Below, one piece after another: positions 33,358-41,930 of a DNA stretch of 64,000 nucleotides (within the stretch, counting starts at the first letter, position 1; each line of letters opens with the position of its first letter). The position numbers and the translations under genes were made by a program. The stretch spans positions 1-64,000 of the forward strand of contig NZ_JAPONB010000010.1 of assembly GCF_026676115.1 (NCBI RefSeq). The letters are read 5' to 3'. Source of the DNA: Salinimicrobium sp. TH3. GTDB taxonomy: Bacteria > Bacteroidota > Bacteroidia > Flavobacteriales > Flavobacteriaceae. A model generated the notes under the pieces. It made no database searches. It saw only the letters and a program-made list of their open reading frames with translations, and was not told where the DNA came from.

Positions 33358-35397
33358 TTATTTCTTTGGAAGCAATCCTGCCCGTCGTAAAAGGGCTTCC
33401 GGGGCAGCTTCTTTTCCTCTGAAGCGTTTGTAGAGGGTCAATGGATGCTCTGTCCCTCCCTGGGAAAGTATCGTGTCCCTGAACTTTTTAGCGGTTTCCC
33501 TGTCGAAAATGCCGTTTTCTGTAAAAAATTCAAAAGCATCGGCGTCCAGTACTTCTGCCCATTTATAGGAGTAATACCCTGCAGCGTAACCACCCTGGAA
33601 AATATGTGAGAATGATGTGCTCATGCAGTTCTCCTTCACTTCGGGAAAAAGTTGTGTGGGCTCAAAGACTTTATCTTCATGTGCTTTCACATCTGTAATT
33701 CCTGAAGGATCTTTACTGTGCCAGCTCATGTCCAGCATCCCAAAACTCAGCTGCCTTAGAGTGGCCATTCCCTCATGAAAAGTAGCCGAATCTTTTATTT
33801 TTTGAATAAGCTCATCGGGAATAACCTCTCCCGTCTTGTAATGTTTGGCAAAGAGCTTAAGAGCATCTTTTTCATAACACCAGTTTTCGAGTACCTGACT
33901 TGGAAGTTCAACGAAATCCCAAAAGACATTAGTGCCCGAGATGCTTGGATAAATTGTGTTTGCCAGCATTCCGTGCAGGGCGTGGCCGAATTCGTGGAAA
34001 AGGGTGGTAACCTCGTTAAACGTGAGCAGGGATGGTTCCTCGTCTGTAGGTTTTGTGAAGTTGCAGACAATGGAAATATGCGGCCGCTCATTTTTATCGT
34101 GCTGGTGGTACTGCGATTTGTATGAAGTCATCCAGGCTCCGCCGCGCTTGCCTTCCCGTGGATGGAAATCTGCATAGAAAAGAGCGATCTCCTTATCCTT
34201 CTCATCTGTAACCAGGTATGTTGTTACTTCGGGATGATAAACTTCAACTTCAAAAACCTGTTTGAATTTTAATCCGTAAAGTTTTTCTGCCACTATAAAA
34301 ACTCCGTTGATGACATTATTCAGTTCAAAATATGGTTTAAGTTGTTCGTCATCAAGGTCAAAAAGTTTTTGCTTCAGCTTTTCGGAATAATAGGCGGCAT
34401 CCCATTTTTGAAGTTGATCTAATTTGTCGAGGTCTTTGGCGAAATCTTCGAGCTCTTTAAATTCATTTTCGGCTGCCGGTTTAGCTTTATCCAACAGTTC
34501 TTCCATAAAGGAATTTACTTTTTCGGGAGTTTCGGCCATTCTTTCCTCCAGTTTAAAGTGGGCGTAGGTTGGGTAGCCGAGGAGATTTGCTTTTTTATGA
34601 CGCAGCTTAACAATTTGCAGGACATTCTCCCGGTTGTCCAGTTTATCCCCGTGGAATCCTTTTGCACCAAAAGCTATCGCCAGTTCCTTGCGAAGTTCCC
34701 TGTTTTTTGCATATTTCATAAAGGGAATGTAGCTGGGATAATGGAGATTAAAGATCCAGCCTTCTTTATTTTTTTCTTTGGCCAGCATTCGTGCTGCGGT
34801 TCTAACTCCTTTGGGTAAGCCATCAAGATCTTCTTCCCGGGTGATATGGAGTTCATATTTGTTGGTTTCTGCCAAAACATTTTCCCCGAAGTTGAGACTC
34901 AAGGCAGCAAGTTTTTTGTCGAGGTCGCGAAGTTCCTGCTTTTGCTCCGGGTTCAGGTTAGCTCCGTTACGTTTGAACATTTTATACTTCTTGTCCAGCA
35001 GGGTAGTTTGCTCTACGTTGAGGTTTAGCGAATCTTTTTGTTCATAGACCTCTTTTACTTTTCTGAAAAGTTCCGGATCCTGGATAATATCATTTTTGAA
35101 GTCGGTAAGAACCGGGGAGATCTCCTGTGCCAGCTTTTGGATCTCATCGTTGGTCTCGGCTGAATTTATGTTGAAGAAAATACTCGTAATACGATCCAGC
35201 TGTTCCCCTGCAAATTCCAGCGCTTCAACCGTGTTTTTAAAAGTGGGAGGTTCACTTGAATCGGTGATTTTTTTAATATCTTCCTTAGCTCCCTTAATAG
35301 CTTCTTCTATAGCAGGCTTATAGTGTTCAGTTTTTATCTTCATAAATGGAGCCGTATCAAATGGCTCCAAAAGTGGATTTCCTTTTATCATAATCAC
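33358..35397 (-). CDS. M3-family metallopeptidase (oligopeptidase A / Dcp type)
   Basis: A zinc oligopeptidase of 679 residues that degrades short peptides. The catalytic HEFGH is at 468-472 within TLFHEFGHALHGML, with the third ligand downstream in the WDFVELPSQVLENW region. The N-terminal helical domain (NPLLEPFDTAPFMKIKTEHY) is typical of the Dcp/OpdA branch. There is no signal peptide, so it is likely cytoplasmic. An alternative start two codons in (35391) is possible. It is transcribed alone. Confidence 0.9.
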   Translation of the reverse strand: MIMIKGNPLLEPFDTAPFMKIKTEHYKPAIEEAIKGAKEDIKKITDSSEPPTFKNTVEALEFAGEQLDRITSIFFNINSAETNDEIQKLAQEISPVLTDFKNDIIQDPELFRKVKEVYEQKDSLNLNVEQTTLLDKKYKMFKRNGANLNPEQKQELRDLDKKLAALSLNFGENVLAETNKYELHITREEDLDGLPKGVRTAARMLAKEKNKEGWIFNLHYPSYIPFMKYAKNRELRKELAIAFGAKGFHGDKLDNRENVLQIVKLRHKKANLLGYPTYAHFKLEERMAETPEKVNSFMEELLDKAKPAAENEFKELEDFAKDLDKLDQLQKWDAAYYSEKLKQKLFDLDDEQLKPYFELNNVINGVFIVAEKLYGLKFKQVFEVEVYHPEVTTYLVTDEKDKEIALFYADFHPREGKRGGAWMTSYKSQYHQHDKNERPHISIVCNFTKPTDEEPSLLTFNEVTTLFHEFGHALHGMLANTIYPSISGTNVFWDFVELPSQVLENWCYEKDALKLFAKHYKTGEVIPDELIQKIKDSATFHEGMATLRQLSFGMLDMSWHSKDPSGITDVKAHEDKVFEPTQLFPEVKENCMSTSFSHIFQGGYAAGYYSYKWAEVLDADAFEFFTENGIFDRETAKKFRDTILSQGGTEHPLTLYKRFRGKEAAPEALLRRAGLLPKK

Positions 35398-35573
35398 TTA
35401 TATTTTAACGTCCAGAAACGTGTTTTAACAAATTTTTTTAAATATGTTCGGAAAGTTCTAAAATAATTCTTTACTTCACAGGATCTAAAATATAAAGAAA
35501 GTAGCTTTTAGGTTTTTGATTAATATATTTAGAATGGTTAATAAATACTATTAAAACAACAAGACGCTACTTA

Positions 35574-35597
35574 AAAGCCACGTGAAAACGTGGCTTT
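35574..35597 (-). terminator. Terminator of the purK-purE operon
   Basis: AAAGCCACGT and ACGTGGCTTT form a perfect 10-bp stem with a GAAA loop; the stem overlaps the purE stop codon. The minus-strand continuation is AAGTAGCGTC, so the T-run is poor. Confidence 0.6.
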
Positions 35598-36081
35598 ACT
35601 TTTTTATATTTTTGGCGCCTTCAAGAACTTTCTGCTTTAGGCCTTCCTTATAATCTACTATTTTTTGGAGGATCTGGTTATCGGAACTTCCAAGAATTTG
35701 TGCAGCGAGGATTCCGGCATTTTTTGCCCCGTTAAGGGCCACCGTTGCCACAGGAACTCCGCCGGGCATTTGGAGAATGGAGAGGACAGAATCCCATCCA
35801 TCTATAGAATTACTGGATTTAACGGGAACTCCAATCACCGGAAGTGGTGAAAGGGAGGCGATCATTCCCGGAAGATGGGCTGCACCGCCTGCTCCTGCAA
35901 TGATTACATTGATCCCGCGGGTATGAGCATTTTTCCCGTAGTCAAAAAGTTTATCGGGTGTACGGTGAGCAGAAACTATGTCTACTTCTACTTCTATTCC
36001 AAAAGATTTCAAAATATCTATTGACTCCTGCATTACCGGCATATCGCTGGTACTGCCCATGATGACCCCTACTTTGCTCAT
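35596..36081 (-). CDS. purE: 5-(carboxyamino)imidazole ribonucleotide mutase
   Basis: PurE converts N5-CAIR to CAIR in purine synthesis. The 161-residue protein has the class I signatures GSTSDMP (9-15), SAHRTP (37-42, with the catalytic His) and GAGGAAHLPGM. It is the second gene after purK, which makes its substrate; a palindromic repeat (36095-36127) lies in the 59-nt gap. Confidence 0.95.
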   Translation of the reverse strand: MSKVGVIMGSTSDMPVMQESIDILKSFGIEVEVDIVSAHRTPDKLFDYGKNAHTRGINVIIAGAGGAAHLPGMIASLSPLPVIGVPVKSSNSIDGWDSVLSILQMPGGVPVATVALNGAKNAGILAAQILGSSDNQILQKIVDYKEGLKQKVLEGAKNIKK

Positions 36082-36094
36082 ATATAGTTTTTTT

Positions 36095-36127
36095 AAACCT
36101 AACAGGTTTCAAAAACCTGTAAGGTTT
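36095..36127. repeat. Third copy of the 33-nt palindrome, between purK and purE
   Basis: AAACCTAACAGGTTT and AAACCTGTAAGGTTT (36113-36127) form a near-perfect hairpin in the short gap between two genes of one operon. It shares its core with the copies at 9215-9247 and 9561-9593. Here it could lower or modulate purE expression relative to purK. Confidence 0.75.
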
Positions 36128-36140
36128 GATTCATTGGAAT

Positions 36141-37298
36141 TTATTCGCTTATTACTTTAATGGTATTTTTCACCTCTTCGGCAATTCTTCTGGCTTCAGC
36201 AAGATCCGCATTTATAATGGTTACATGACCCATTTTTCTGAAAGGCCTGGTGATCTTCTTTCCGTAGATGTGCGGGGTTACCCCCTTTAGCTTTAGTATT
36301 TTAGAAATGTTCTTATAAACTACTTTTCCGGTATAGCCTTCTTCACCCACCAGGTTGACCATTATGCCGCCGGTCTTACTTTCGGTTTCGCCTAACGGAA
36401 GATCAAGAACTGCCCTTATATGCTGTTCAAACTGGTTGGTAAATGCAGCTTCTATACTATAGTGGCCGCTGTTGTGCGGGCGCGGAGCCACTTCATTGAC
36501 AAGAATTTCATCATCTTCTGTCTGGAACATTTCTACGGCCAGTAATCCAACGTGCTGATAAGCTCCGGAAACTTTTTCGGCCACTTTTCGGGCTTTTTCG
36601 GCTACAGAAGCATCAATTCGCGCAGGGCATATTACATATTCCACCTGGTTTGCTTCAGGATGAAACTCCATCTCCACCACCGGATAAGTTCTCACTTCTC
36701 CTGATGGATTTCGCGCCACGATCACTGCCAGCTCATTCTTGAAGGGGATGAGATCTTCTGCTATACAGGGAGTTTCGGGTAAATCTTCGGCAGTATTTGT
36801 GTTTTTAATAACACTAACTCCTTTCCCGTCGTAGCCTCCGGTGGTGCTTTTCCAAACAAAAGGTAAGGAAAGATCCCCATTTTGGAGACCTTCTAAAAAT
36901 GCCTTTTTTGAAGAGTATTTTTTATAGGGAGCAGTGGGAATACCGTGTTTCTCGAAAAAATCTTTTTGAATACCCTTGTCCTGTATCTTCTTCAGGGTTT
37001 TTGAAGAGGGGTAAACCTTTATTCCTTCAGATTCAAGTTTTTCGAGTGCCTCAACATTCACTCCCTCAATTTCGAAGGTGAGTACATCTGCTTTTCTTCC
37101 AAAGTTCACAACTGTCTCAAAATCCATAAGATCGCCATGTATAAATTCATCGCAGGCAATCCTGCAGGGAGCTTCAGCACTGGGATCGAGCACTACAGTT
37201 CTAATGTCAAACTTACGTGTTTCATAAAGCAGCATTTTTCCTAATTGGCCTCCGCCAAGAATTCCGAGGGTAAAATCTGAAGAAAAATAGTTGATCAT
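36141..37298 (-). CDS. purK: 5-(carboxyamino)imidazole ribonucleotide synthase
   Basis: PurK is an ATP-grasp enzyme that carboxylates AIR to N5-CAIR with bicarbonate. The 385-residue protein has LGILGGGQLGKML at the start, the ATP-grasp loop TGGYDGKGV, and the metal-binding EVAPRPHNSGHY. It is the first gene of the purK-purE pair. A minus-strand TATTTTTG (CAAAAATA at 37315-37322) 17 nt upstream may be its -7 box. Confidence 0.93.
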   Translation of the reverse strand: MINYFSSDFTLGILGGGQLGKMLLYETRKFDIRTVVLDPSAEAPCRIACDEFIHGDLMDFETVVNFGRKADVLTFEIEGVNVEALEKLESEGIKVYPSSKTLKKIQDKGIQKDFFEKHGIPTAPYKKYSSKKAFLEGLQNGDLSLPFVWKSTTGGYDGKGVSVIKNTNTAEDLPETPCIAEDLIPFKNELAVIVARNPSGEVRTYPVVEMEFHPEANQVEYVICPARIDASVAEKARKVAEKVSGAYQHVGLLAVEMFQTEDDEILVNEVAPRPHNSGHYSIEAAFTNQFEQHIRAVLDLPLGETESKTGGIMVNLVGEEGYTGKVVYKNISKILKLKGVTPHIYGKKITRPFRKMGHVTIINADLAEARRIAEEVKNTIKVISE

Positions 37299-37398
37299 TA
37301 ATGAGGTGTTTCAGCAAAAATAATTTTAAAAATCTGAAATGCCGCAAGATTCGGTTATAAATGCACAGGGTTTAGCATCCCGAGTTGAATGGAATATG

Positions 37399-37406
37399 TA
37401 TCTTTG
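37399..37406 (+). promoter_or_regulatory. -7 box upstream of the hpt-adk gene
   Basis: TATCTTTG is a full match to TAnnTTTG. It lies downstream of the first ATG of the frame (37389) and 21 nt upstream of the TTG at 37428, supporting the TTG as the real start. No clear -33 TTG. Confidence 0.45.
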
Positions 37407-37427
37407 CTTCCCAAAAATATTTTTGTT

Positions 37428-38537
37428 TTGGTACAACTACACGATTTAAAATTCACTCCTTTTATTTCTGAAGCCGAGATCAACACAGGCATCGAAAAAG
37501 TGGCAGCGCAGGTAAATGCCGATTTTGAAGGGAAGAACCCGGTTTTCCTGGGCGTCCTTAACGGAGCTTTTCTCTTTGCGGCCGAACTTATTAAAAGATT
37601 CAAAGGAGACTGTGAGGTTAATTTTGTGAAGCTTAGGTCCTACGAGGGTACAGATACTACCGGAAAGGTAGAATCTCTCATGGGGCTTACACAGCCTCTA
37701 AAAGGCCGAAATGTAATCGTAATTGAAGATATTGTTGATACCGGAAATACACTGGAGAGTATTGATGAAATTCTTAAGAAGGAAAAAGTGAACCAGTATA
37801 AGGTCGCGACTTTATTTTACAAACCTGCGTCTTATAAAAAATCTCTTGCCATAGATTATGTTGGTTTGGAAATTCCAAATGATTTTATAGTAGGATATGG
37901 ACTGGATTATAACGGTCTGGGAAGAAATCTTACCCAGGTTTATAAACTTAAAAATACAAAAATGACAAACCTCGTGTTGTTTGGACCTCCTGGCGCAGGA
38001 AAAGGAACCCAGGCGTCAATTCTTAAAGACCATTACAATCTAAGACATATCTCTACAGGGGATGTTTTTAGGTATAACATAAAGAATGAAACTGAACTTG
38101 GAAAGCTTGCCAAAGCCTATATGGATAAAGGCCAGCTCGTGCCCGACAGTGTTACCATCGATATGCTTAAAGCTGAAGTAAGGCAGACAAAAGAAGGGAA
38201 TGGTTTTATATTTGACGGTTTTCCACGTACGGTTGCACAAGCCGAAGCTCTTGAAGAATTTCTAAATGAGGAGGGAACCGAGGTGAGTGCGATGATCGCG
38301 CTTGAAGTAGATGATGAGATCCTTGTGGAGCGTTTGCTTGAACGTGGAAAAACCTCTGGCAGGCCAGATGACGCCAACGAACTTGTAATTCGCAAGAGAA
38401 TTAAGGTTTATTACGAAGAAACTGCTATCTTAAAGCAGTTCTATTTAAAACAGGAAAAATATTACGGGATAAATGGTGTGGGCTCTATTGAAGAGATCAC
38501 TGCACGATTAAAAAAAGCTATTGACCAGTTGGTTTAA
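37428..38537 (+). CDS. Fused hypoxanthine phosphoribosyltransferase and adenylate kinase
   Basis: One open frame joins two purine enzymes. Residues 1-174 are an HPRT (nucleobase salvage to IMP/GMP) with PRPP-binding motif IEDIVDTGNT at 99-108. Residues 179-369 are an adenylate kinase (ATP + AMP to 2 ADP) with P-loop GPPGAGKGT at 186-194, STGDVFR, GFPRT and GRPDD. The junction LKNTKMTNLVLFG keeps the Met179 codon (ATG at 37962) that would start a free adenylate kinase, with no linker. TTG 37428 gives the normal HPRT start (VQLHDLKF); an in-frame ATG at 37389 precedes the -7 box. Internal initiation at 37962 could also give free kinase. Confidence 0.88.
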   Translation: MVQLHDLKFTPFISEAEINTGIEKVAAQVNADFEGKNPVFLGVLNGAFLFAAELIKRFKGDCEVNFVKLRSYEGTDTTGKVESLMGLTQPLKGRNVIVIEDIVDTGNTLESIDEILKKEKVNQYKVATLFYKPASYKKSLAIDYVGLEIPNDFIVGYGLDYNGLGRNLTQVYKLKNTKMTNLVLFGPPGAGKGTQASILKDHYNLRHISTGDVFRYNIKNETELGKLAKAYMDKGQLVPDSVTIDMLKAEVRQTKEGNGFIFDGFPRTVAQAEALEEFLNEEGTEVSAMIALEVDDEILVERLLERGKTSGRPDDANELVIRKRIKVYYEETAILKQFYLKQEKYYGINGVGSIEEITARLKKAIDQLV

Positions 38538-38561
38538 GACCAGTGGGTAAAGAAAAAAGTC

Positions 38562-39569
38562 ATGACTGAAGGGAATTTTGTTGATTACGTAAAGATCCAC
38601 GTAAGCTCCGGGAACGGAGGAAAAGGATCTGCTCACCTGCACCGCGAAAAATATGTTGCCAAAGGAGGTCCCGATGGTGGAGACGGTGGTAGGGGAGGGC
38701 ATGTGATCCTCAAAGGAAACAAAAACCTTTGGACTCTTTTCCATTTGAAGTTTAAAAGACATGTAAAAGCAGAGCACGGGGAACACGGCAGTAAACAACG
38801 AAGTACCGGTGCCGAGGGTAAGGATGAGATCATAGAAGTGCCTCTTGGTACAGTGATTCGTGATACCGAAACCCAGAATATTCTTCATGAAATAACAGAG
38901 GATGGGCAGGAGATTATTATTGCCGAAGGTGGAAAAGGCGGACTTGGAAACTGGCATTTCAAATCTTCCACTAACCAGACTCCCCGATACGCTCAACCTG
39001 GGATTCCCGGAGAAGAGCGTGATGTGACGCTGGAATTAAAAATTCTGGCAGATGTTGGGCTTGTTGGTTTTCCTAATGCCGGAAAATCAACTTTACTCTC
39101 TGTCATTACTGCCGCCAAACCAAAAATTGCCGATTATGAATTCACTACACTTAAACCTAACCTTGGGATTGTAGAGTATCGCGATTTCAAAACTTTTGTA
39201 GTTGCCGATATACCGGGAATCATTGAAGGTGCTGCGGAAGGTAAAGGTATCGGCCATAGATTCCTTAGACATATCGAGAGGAATTCTACTTTACTGTTTC
39301 TTATCCCCGCTGATGCAAAGGATATCAAGAAGCAGTACGAGATCCTTGTGGACGAATTAAGACGATACAATCCCGAGATGCTGGATAAGGAAAGGCTTAT
39401 CGCTATTTCAAAGAGTGATATGTTGGACAGTGAACTAAAACAAGAACTAAAGTTGGAGCTTGATAAGGTTCTTGACACACCATATTTGTTCATTTCTTCT
39501 GTCGCCCAACAAGGTTTGACCGAACTAAAGGATAAACTTTGGGAAATGTTGAATAGAGAACCTGTTTAA
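38562..39569 (+). CDS. obg: Obg family GTPase
   Basis: An essential ribosome-assembly GTPase. The 335-residue protein has the Gly-rich Obg domain at the N-terminus ([15 protein letters not shown]), then the G domain with P-loop GFPNAGKST at 169-177, switch [18 protein letters not shown], and ISKSD as the guanine-specificity motif. There is no C-terminal OCT domain, as usual in this phylum. It follows the hpt-adk gene by 24 nt and is probably cotranscribed with it. Confidence 0.95.
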   Translation: MTEGNFVDYVKIHVSSGNGGKGSAHLHREKYVAKGGPDGGDGGRGGHVILKGNKNLWTLFHLKFKRHVKAEHGEHGSKQRSTGAEGKDEIIEVPLGTVIRDTETQNILHEITEDGQEIIIAEGGKGGLGNWHFKSSTNQTPRYAQPGIPGEERDVTLELKILADVGLVGFPNAGKSTLLSVITAAKPKIADYEFTTLKPNLGIVEYRDFKTFVVADIPGIIEGAAEGKGIGHRFLRHIERNSTLLFLIPADAKDIKKQYEILVDELRRYNPEMLDKERLIAISKSDMLDSELKQELKLELDKVLDTPYLFISSVAQQGLTELKDKLWEMLNREPV

Positions 39570-39594
39570 TTCCTGTTAATCTCTCAAGATTCAG

Positions 39595-39626
39595 AGGTGT
39601 TTTCTTTAAATTTAAAGAAAACACCT
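39595..39626. repeat. 32-bp perfect palindrome at the start of the DUF4136 gene
   Basis: AGGTGTTTTCTTTAAA and its exact complement TTTAAAGAAAACACCT meet with no loop. The palindrome ends one base before the ATG at 39628 and begins 25 nt past the obg stop. It has no T-run after it, so a terminator is only one option; a dyad operator or a translation-blocking hairpin is equally possible. Confidence 0.8.
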
Positions 39627-39627
39627 T

Positions 39628-40149
39628 ATGAAAACTTTTAAACTTCTTCTTATTTGCACCTTAATCTATTCCTGTGGCGGACCCCGCGCGGTTTATGATT
39701 ATGATGAGCAGGCAAATTTCAATTCTTATTCATCAATAGCCCTATATCCTGAAACAAGGACAGGCCTTAGTGAACTTGACGAAAAGCGACTGCTTTCTAG
39801 TGTCGAAAATTTTCTGGCTTCCCAAAACCTGGCCGCAACCGGAGAACCTGATCTTTACCTTAATGTGTATACCGAGCAATATCAAGAACCTAGCCGCACT
39901 AATGTTGGGGTAGGGATAGGAGGAACCGGCAGGAATGTTGGAGTAGGAGTGAGCGGGGGAATTCCTTTGGGAGGACCCGAAACCTTTTTAAGGCTTACTT
40001 TTGATCTTATTGATGGGGAGAATGATGCCCTTGTTTGGCAGGCAATAGTAGACAGTAAATTTGATTTTGACTGGAGACCTGAGGAAAGGGAGCAACATTT
40101 TGCTAAAATTGTGGAGGAAGCTATGGCAGGTTATCCGCCAAAAAAGTGA
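39628..40149 (+). CDS. DUF4136 lipoprotein
   Basis: A 173-residue lipoprotein with signal MKTFKLLLICTLIYSC (lipobox Cys16) and a DUF4136-type body: VYDYDEQANFNSYSSIALYP at the start, a Gly-rich stretch (GVGIGGTGRNVGVGVSGG) and a C-terminal LTFDLIDGENDALVWQA. The function of the family is unknown; it is a common outer-membrane-associated protein of Gram-negative bacteria. A perfect palindrome abuts its start codon and a bidirectional hairpin follows it. Confidence 0.82.
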   Translation: MKTFKLLLICTLIYSCGGPRAVYDYDEQANFNSYSSIALYPETRTGLSELDEKRLLSSVENFLASQNLAATGEPDLYLNVYTEQYQEPSRTNVGVGIGGTGRNVGVGVSGGIPLGGPETFLRLTFDLIDGENDALVWQAIVDSKFDFDWRPEEREQHFAKIVEEAMAGYPPKK

Positions 40150-40181
40150 TCCTTGCTTTTTGTTTTTCAACGAAATAAAAA

Positions 40182-40201
40182 GGCCCCGATCTCTCGGGGC
40201 C
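40182..40201. terminator. Bidirectional terminator between DUF4136 and the OmpA gene
   Basis: GGCCCCGA and TCGGGGCC form an 8-bp GC stem flanked by A-rich and T-rich sequence on either side (AAAAA upstream, CTTCTTTT downstream). It lies between two convergent genes and could end both. Confidence 0.8.
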
Positions 40202-40229
40202 CTTCTTTTGGCTGGTTAGTTAAAAAAGC

Positions 40230-41918
40230 CTAGTTTTCGTTTTGCTCTGCAGCTTCAGGCTTATCCTGAAAATAAGGGTTGTCTGCACTCACCTCTGTAA
40301 ACTCACTTCTTCTGTTCTTGGCATATTCAGCCTCAGTACACATGTTGGGTTTAGTACAGTCATTCAACGGTACTTCTTCACCATATCCTTTTGGAATAAG
40401 TCTATCACGACTAATTCCCTGGCTTACCAGATACTCAAGAGTCGATTCAGCACGACGCTGAGAAAGATCCATATTGTACTTGTTAGAACCACGTGCATCT
40501 GCGTGAGATCCTATTTCAATTTTAAGCATTGGATAGTTCTTCATGATCTCGGCTACACGGTTAAGGATAGGCTCTGACTCGGGCTTAATGGTGGCCTTAT
40601 CAAAATCGAAGTAGATATTGCCAACATTTGCAATTTGTCTTCTACCGGTTTCTGGGTTAATTTCCATTACTTCTTTAGGAAGCACCGGAGGAGTATAGTC
40701 TTCTCTTGTGAAAGCATAAAGGTTATCAGATCCTCTTCTGTTGGAAGCTAGGTATCCTTTTTCTTCCCCCTCTTTCAGTACAAATGCGAAATCATCGAAT
40801 TCACTATTTAGAGAATTTCCAAGGTTTTGGGCTTCTCCAAATGAACCATTCTGCTGCTCACTTTTGAAGATATCCAAATTCCCGTAGCCCATATGACCAT
40901 CAGATGTGAAATATAAAGTGCCGTCATTGGCTATGTAAGGGAACTGCTCACGATGAGCAGTATTTACATTAGGTCCAAGATTAACAGGTTCTCCAAATGT
41001 TCCATCTTCGTTAACAGCAACACTGTAGATATCAAAAGATCCCATAGATCCCGGCATGTCACTTGCAAAATACAAAGTAGAGCCATCCTCACTTAAGGTA
41101 GGGTGTTCTACAGAGTACTGATCGCTTGTGAAAGGCAATGCTTCGATGTTAGTCCACTCTCCATCAACAAGCTCTGCACGGTAAATCCTTATAGTTGCCA
41201 CAGGTACTTCTGCCCAGTCAACCTTAACTCTCCTAGAGTTGGTTCTGTCAAAATACATAGTTTGTCCATCACTGGAAAAAGCGGCTGAACTCTCATGAGT
41301 GTCTGTGTTGATCTTATCATTGAATAATTCAATGTTGCTCAACTTTCCTTCATCGTCGATATTAGCCAGGTAAAGATCAAGATAAGGTTTCTTGTTCCAG
41401 GCGTATATAGGACGATCCTGATTACGGGTAGAGGCAAAAACGATGCGGTCTCCCATAAAAGTGATTCCAAAGTCTGATGACGCAGCATTTTGCATTACCT
41501 GGTTCGTAGTGTAGGTATGAGAAACGGCAGTGTCAAGCTTCGAAGTCCACTCTTCAAAATCTACAGTTGAGTTATAGTACTCACTAAAGTACTTATCGGC
41601 TTCCTCATCTTGTCCGGTAGCACGAAGAGCGTGAGCAAACCTGAATGAATATTCAGGTGCAACCGTTCCATCATTGTACTTAAGAAAAAGATCGCGGTAG
41701 GTTTCCGCTGCATTTCCCATTCTATTGGTAAAGAAATAAGAATCGCCCAATCTTTGTAGGACTTCCTGATCTTTGTCCTGAACTAACCGGTATGCTTCAG
41801 AAGCATCCATGTAGGCTCTTTGATTATATAGGCGGTTAGCTTTCTTTACCTGCGAACTCTGGGCCATGGCCGAGAATCCAATAAGGATAGCTAAAAGTGT
41901 CGTATAAAGTTTTTTCAT
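40230..41918 (-). CDS. OmpA-family protein with PD40 repeats (PorE-like)
   Basis: A 562-residue outer-membrane-linked protein. It has a signal peptide (ending at SAMAQ), a helical TPR-like part, beta-propeller PD40 repeats (AFSSDGQTMYFDR, TLSEDGSTLYFASD, YIANDGTLYFTSDG), and a C-terminal OmpA peptidoglycan-binding domain (GNIYFDFDKATIKPESEP, IEIGSHADARGSNKYNMDLS, DRLIPKGYGEEVP). PorE-like proteins of this layout tie type IX complexes to peptidoglycan. It is the third gene after the adhesin and PorP/SprF protein. Confidence 0.87.
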   Translation of the reverse strand: MKKLYTTLLAILIGFSAMAQSSQVKKANRLYNQRAYMDASEAYRLVQDKDQEVLQRLGDSYFFTNRMGNAAETYRDLFLKYNDGTVAPEYSFRFAHALRATGQDEEADKYFSEYYNSTVDFEEWTSKLDTAVSHTYTTNQVMQNAASSDFGITFMGDRIVFASTRNQDRPIYAWNKKPYLDLYLANIDDEGKLSNIELFNDKINTDTHESSAAFSSDGQTMYFDRTNSRRVKVDWAEVPVATIRIYRAELVDGEWTNIEALPFTSDQYSVEHPTLSEDGSTLYFASDMPGSMGSFDIYSVAVNEDGTFGEPVNLGPNVNTAHREQFPYIANDGTLYFTSDGHMGYGNLDIFKSEQQNGSFGEAQNLGNSLNSEFDDFAFVLKEGEEKGYLASNRRGSDNLYAFTREDYTPPVLPKEVMEINPETGRRQIANVGNIYFDFDKATIKPESEPILNRVAEIMKNYPMLKIEIGSHADARGSNKYNMDLSQRRAESTLEYLVSQGISRDRLIPKGYGEEVPLNDCTKPNMCTEAEYAKNRRSEFTEVSADNPYFQDKPEAAEQNEN

Positions 41919-41930
41919 GTTTTTTAGGTT

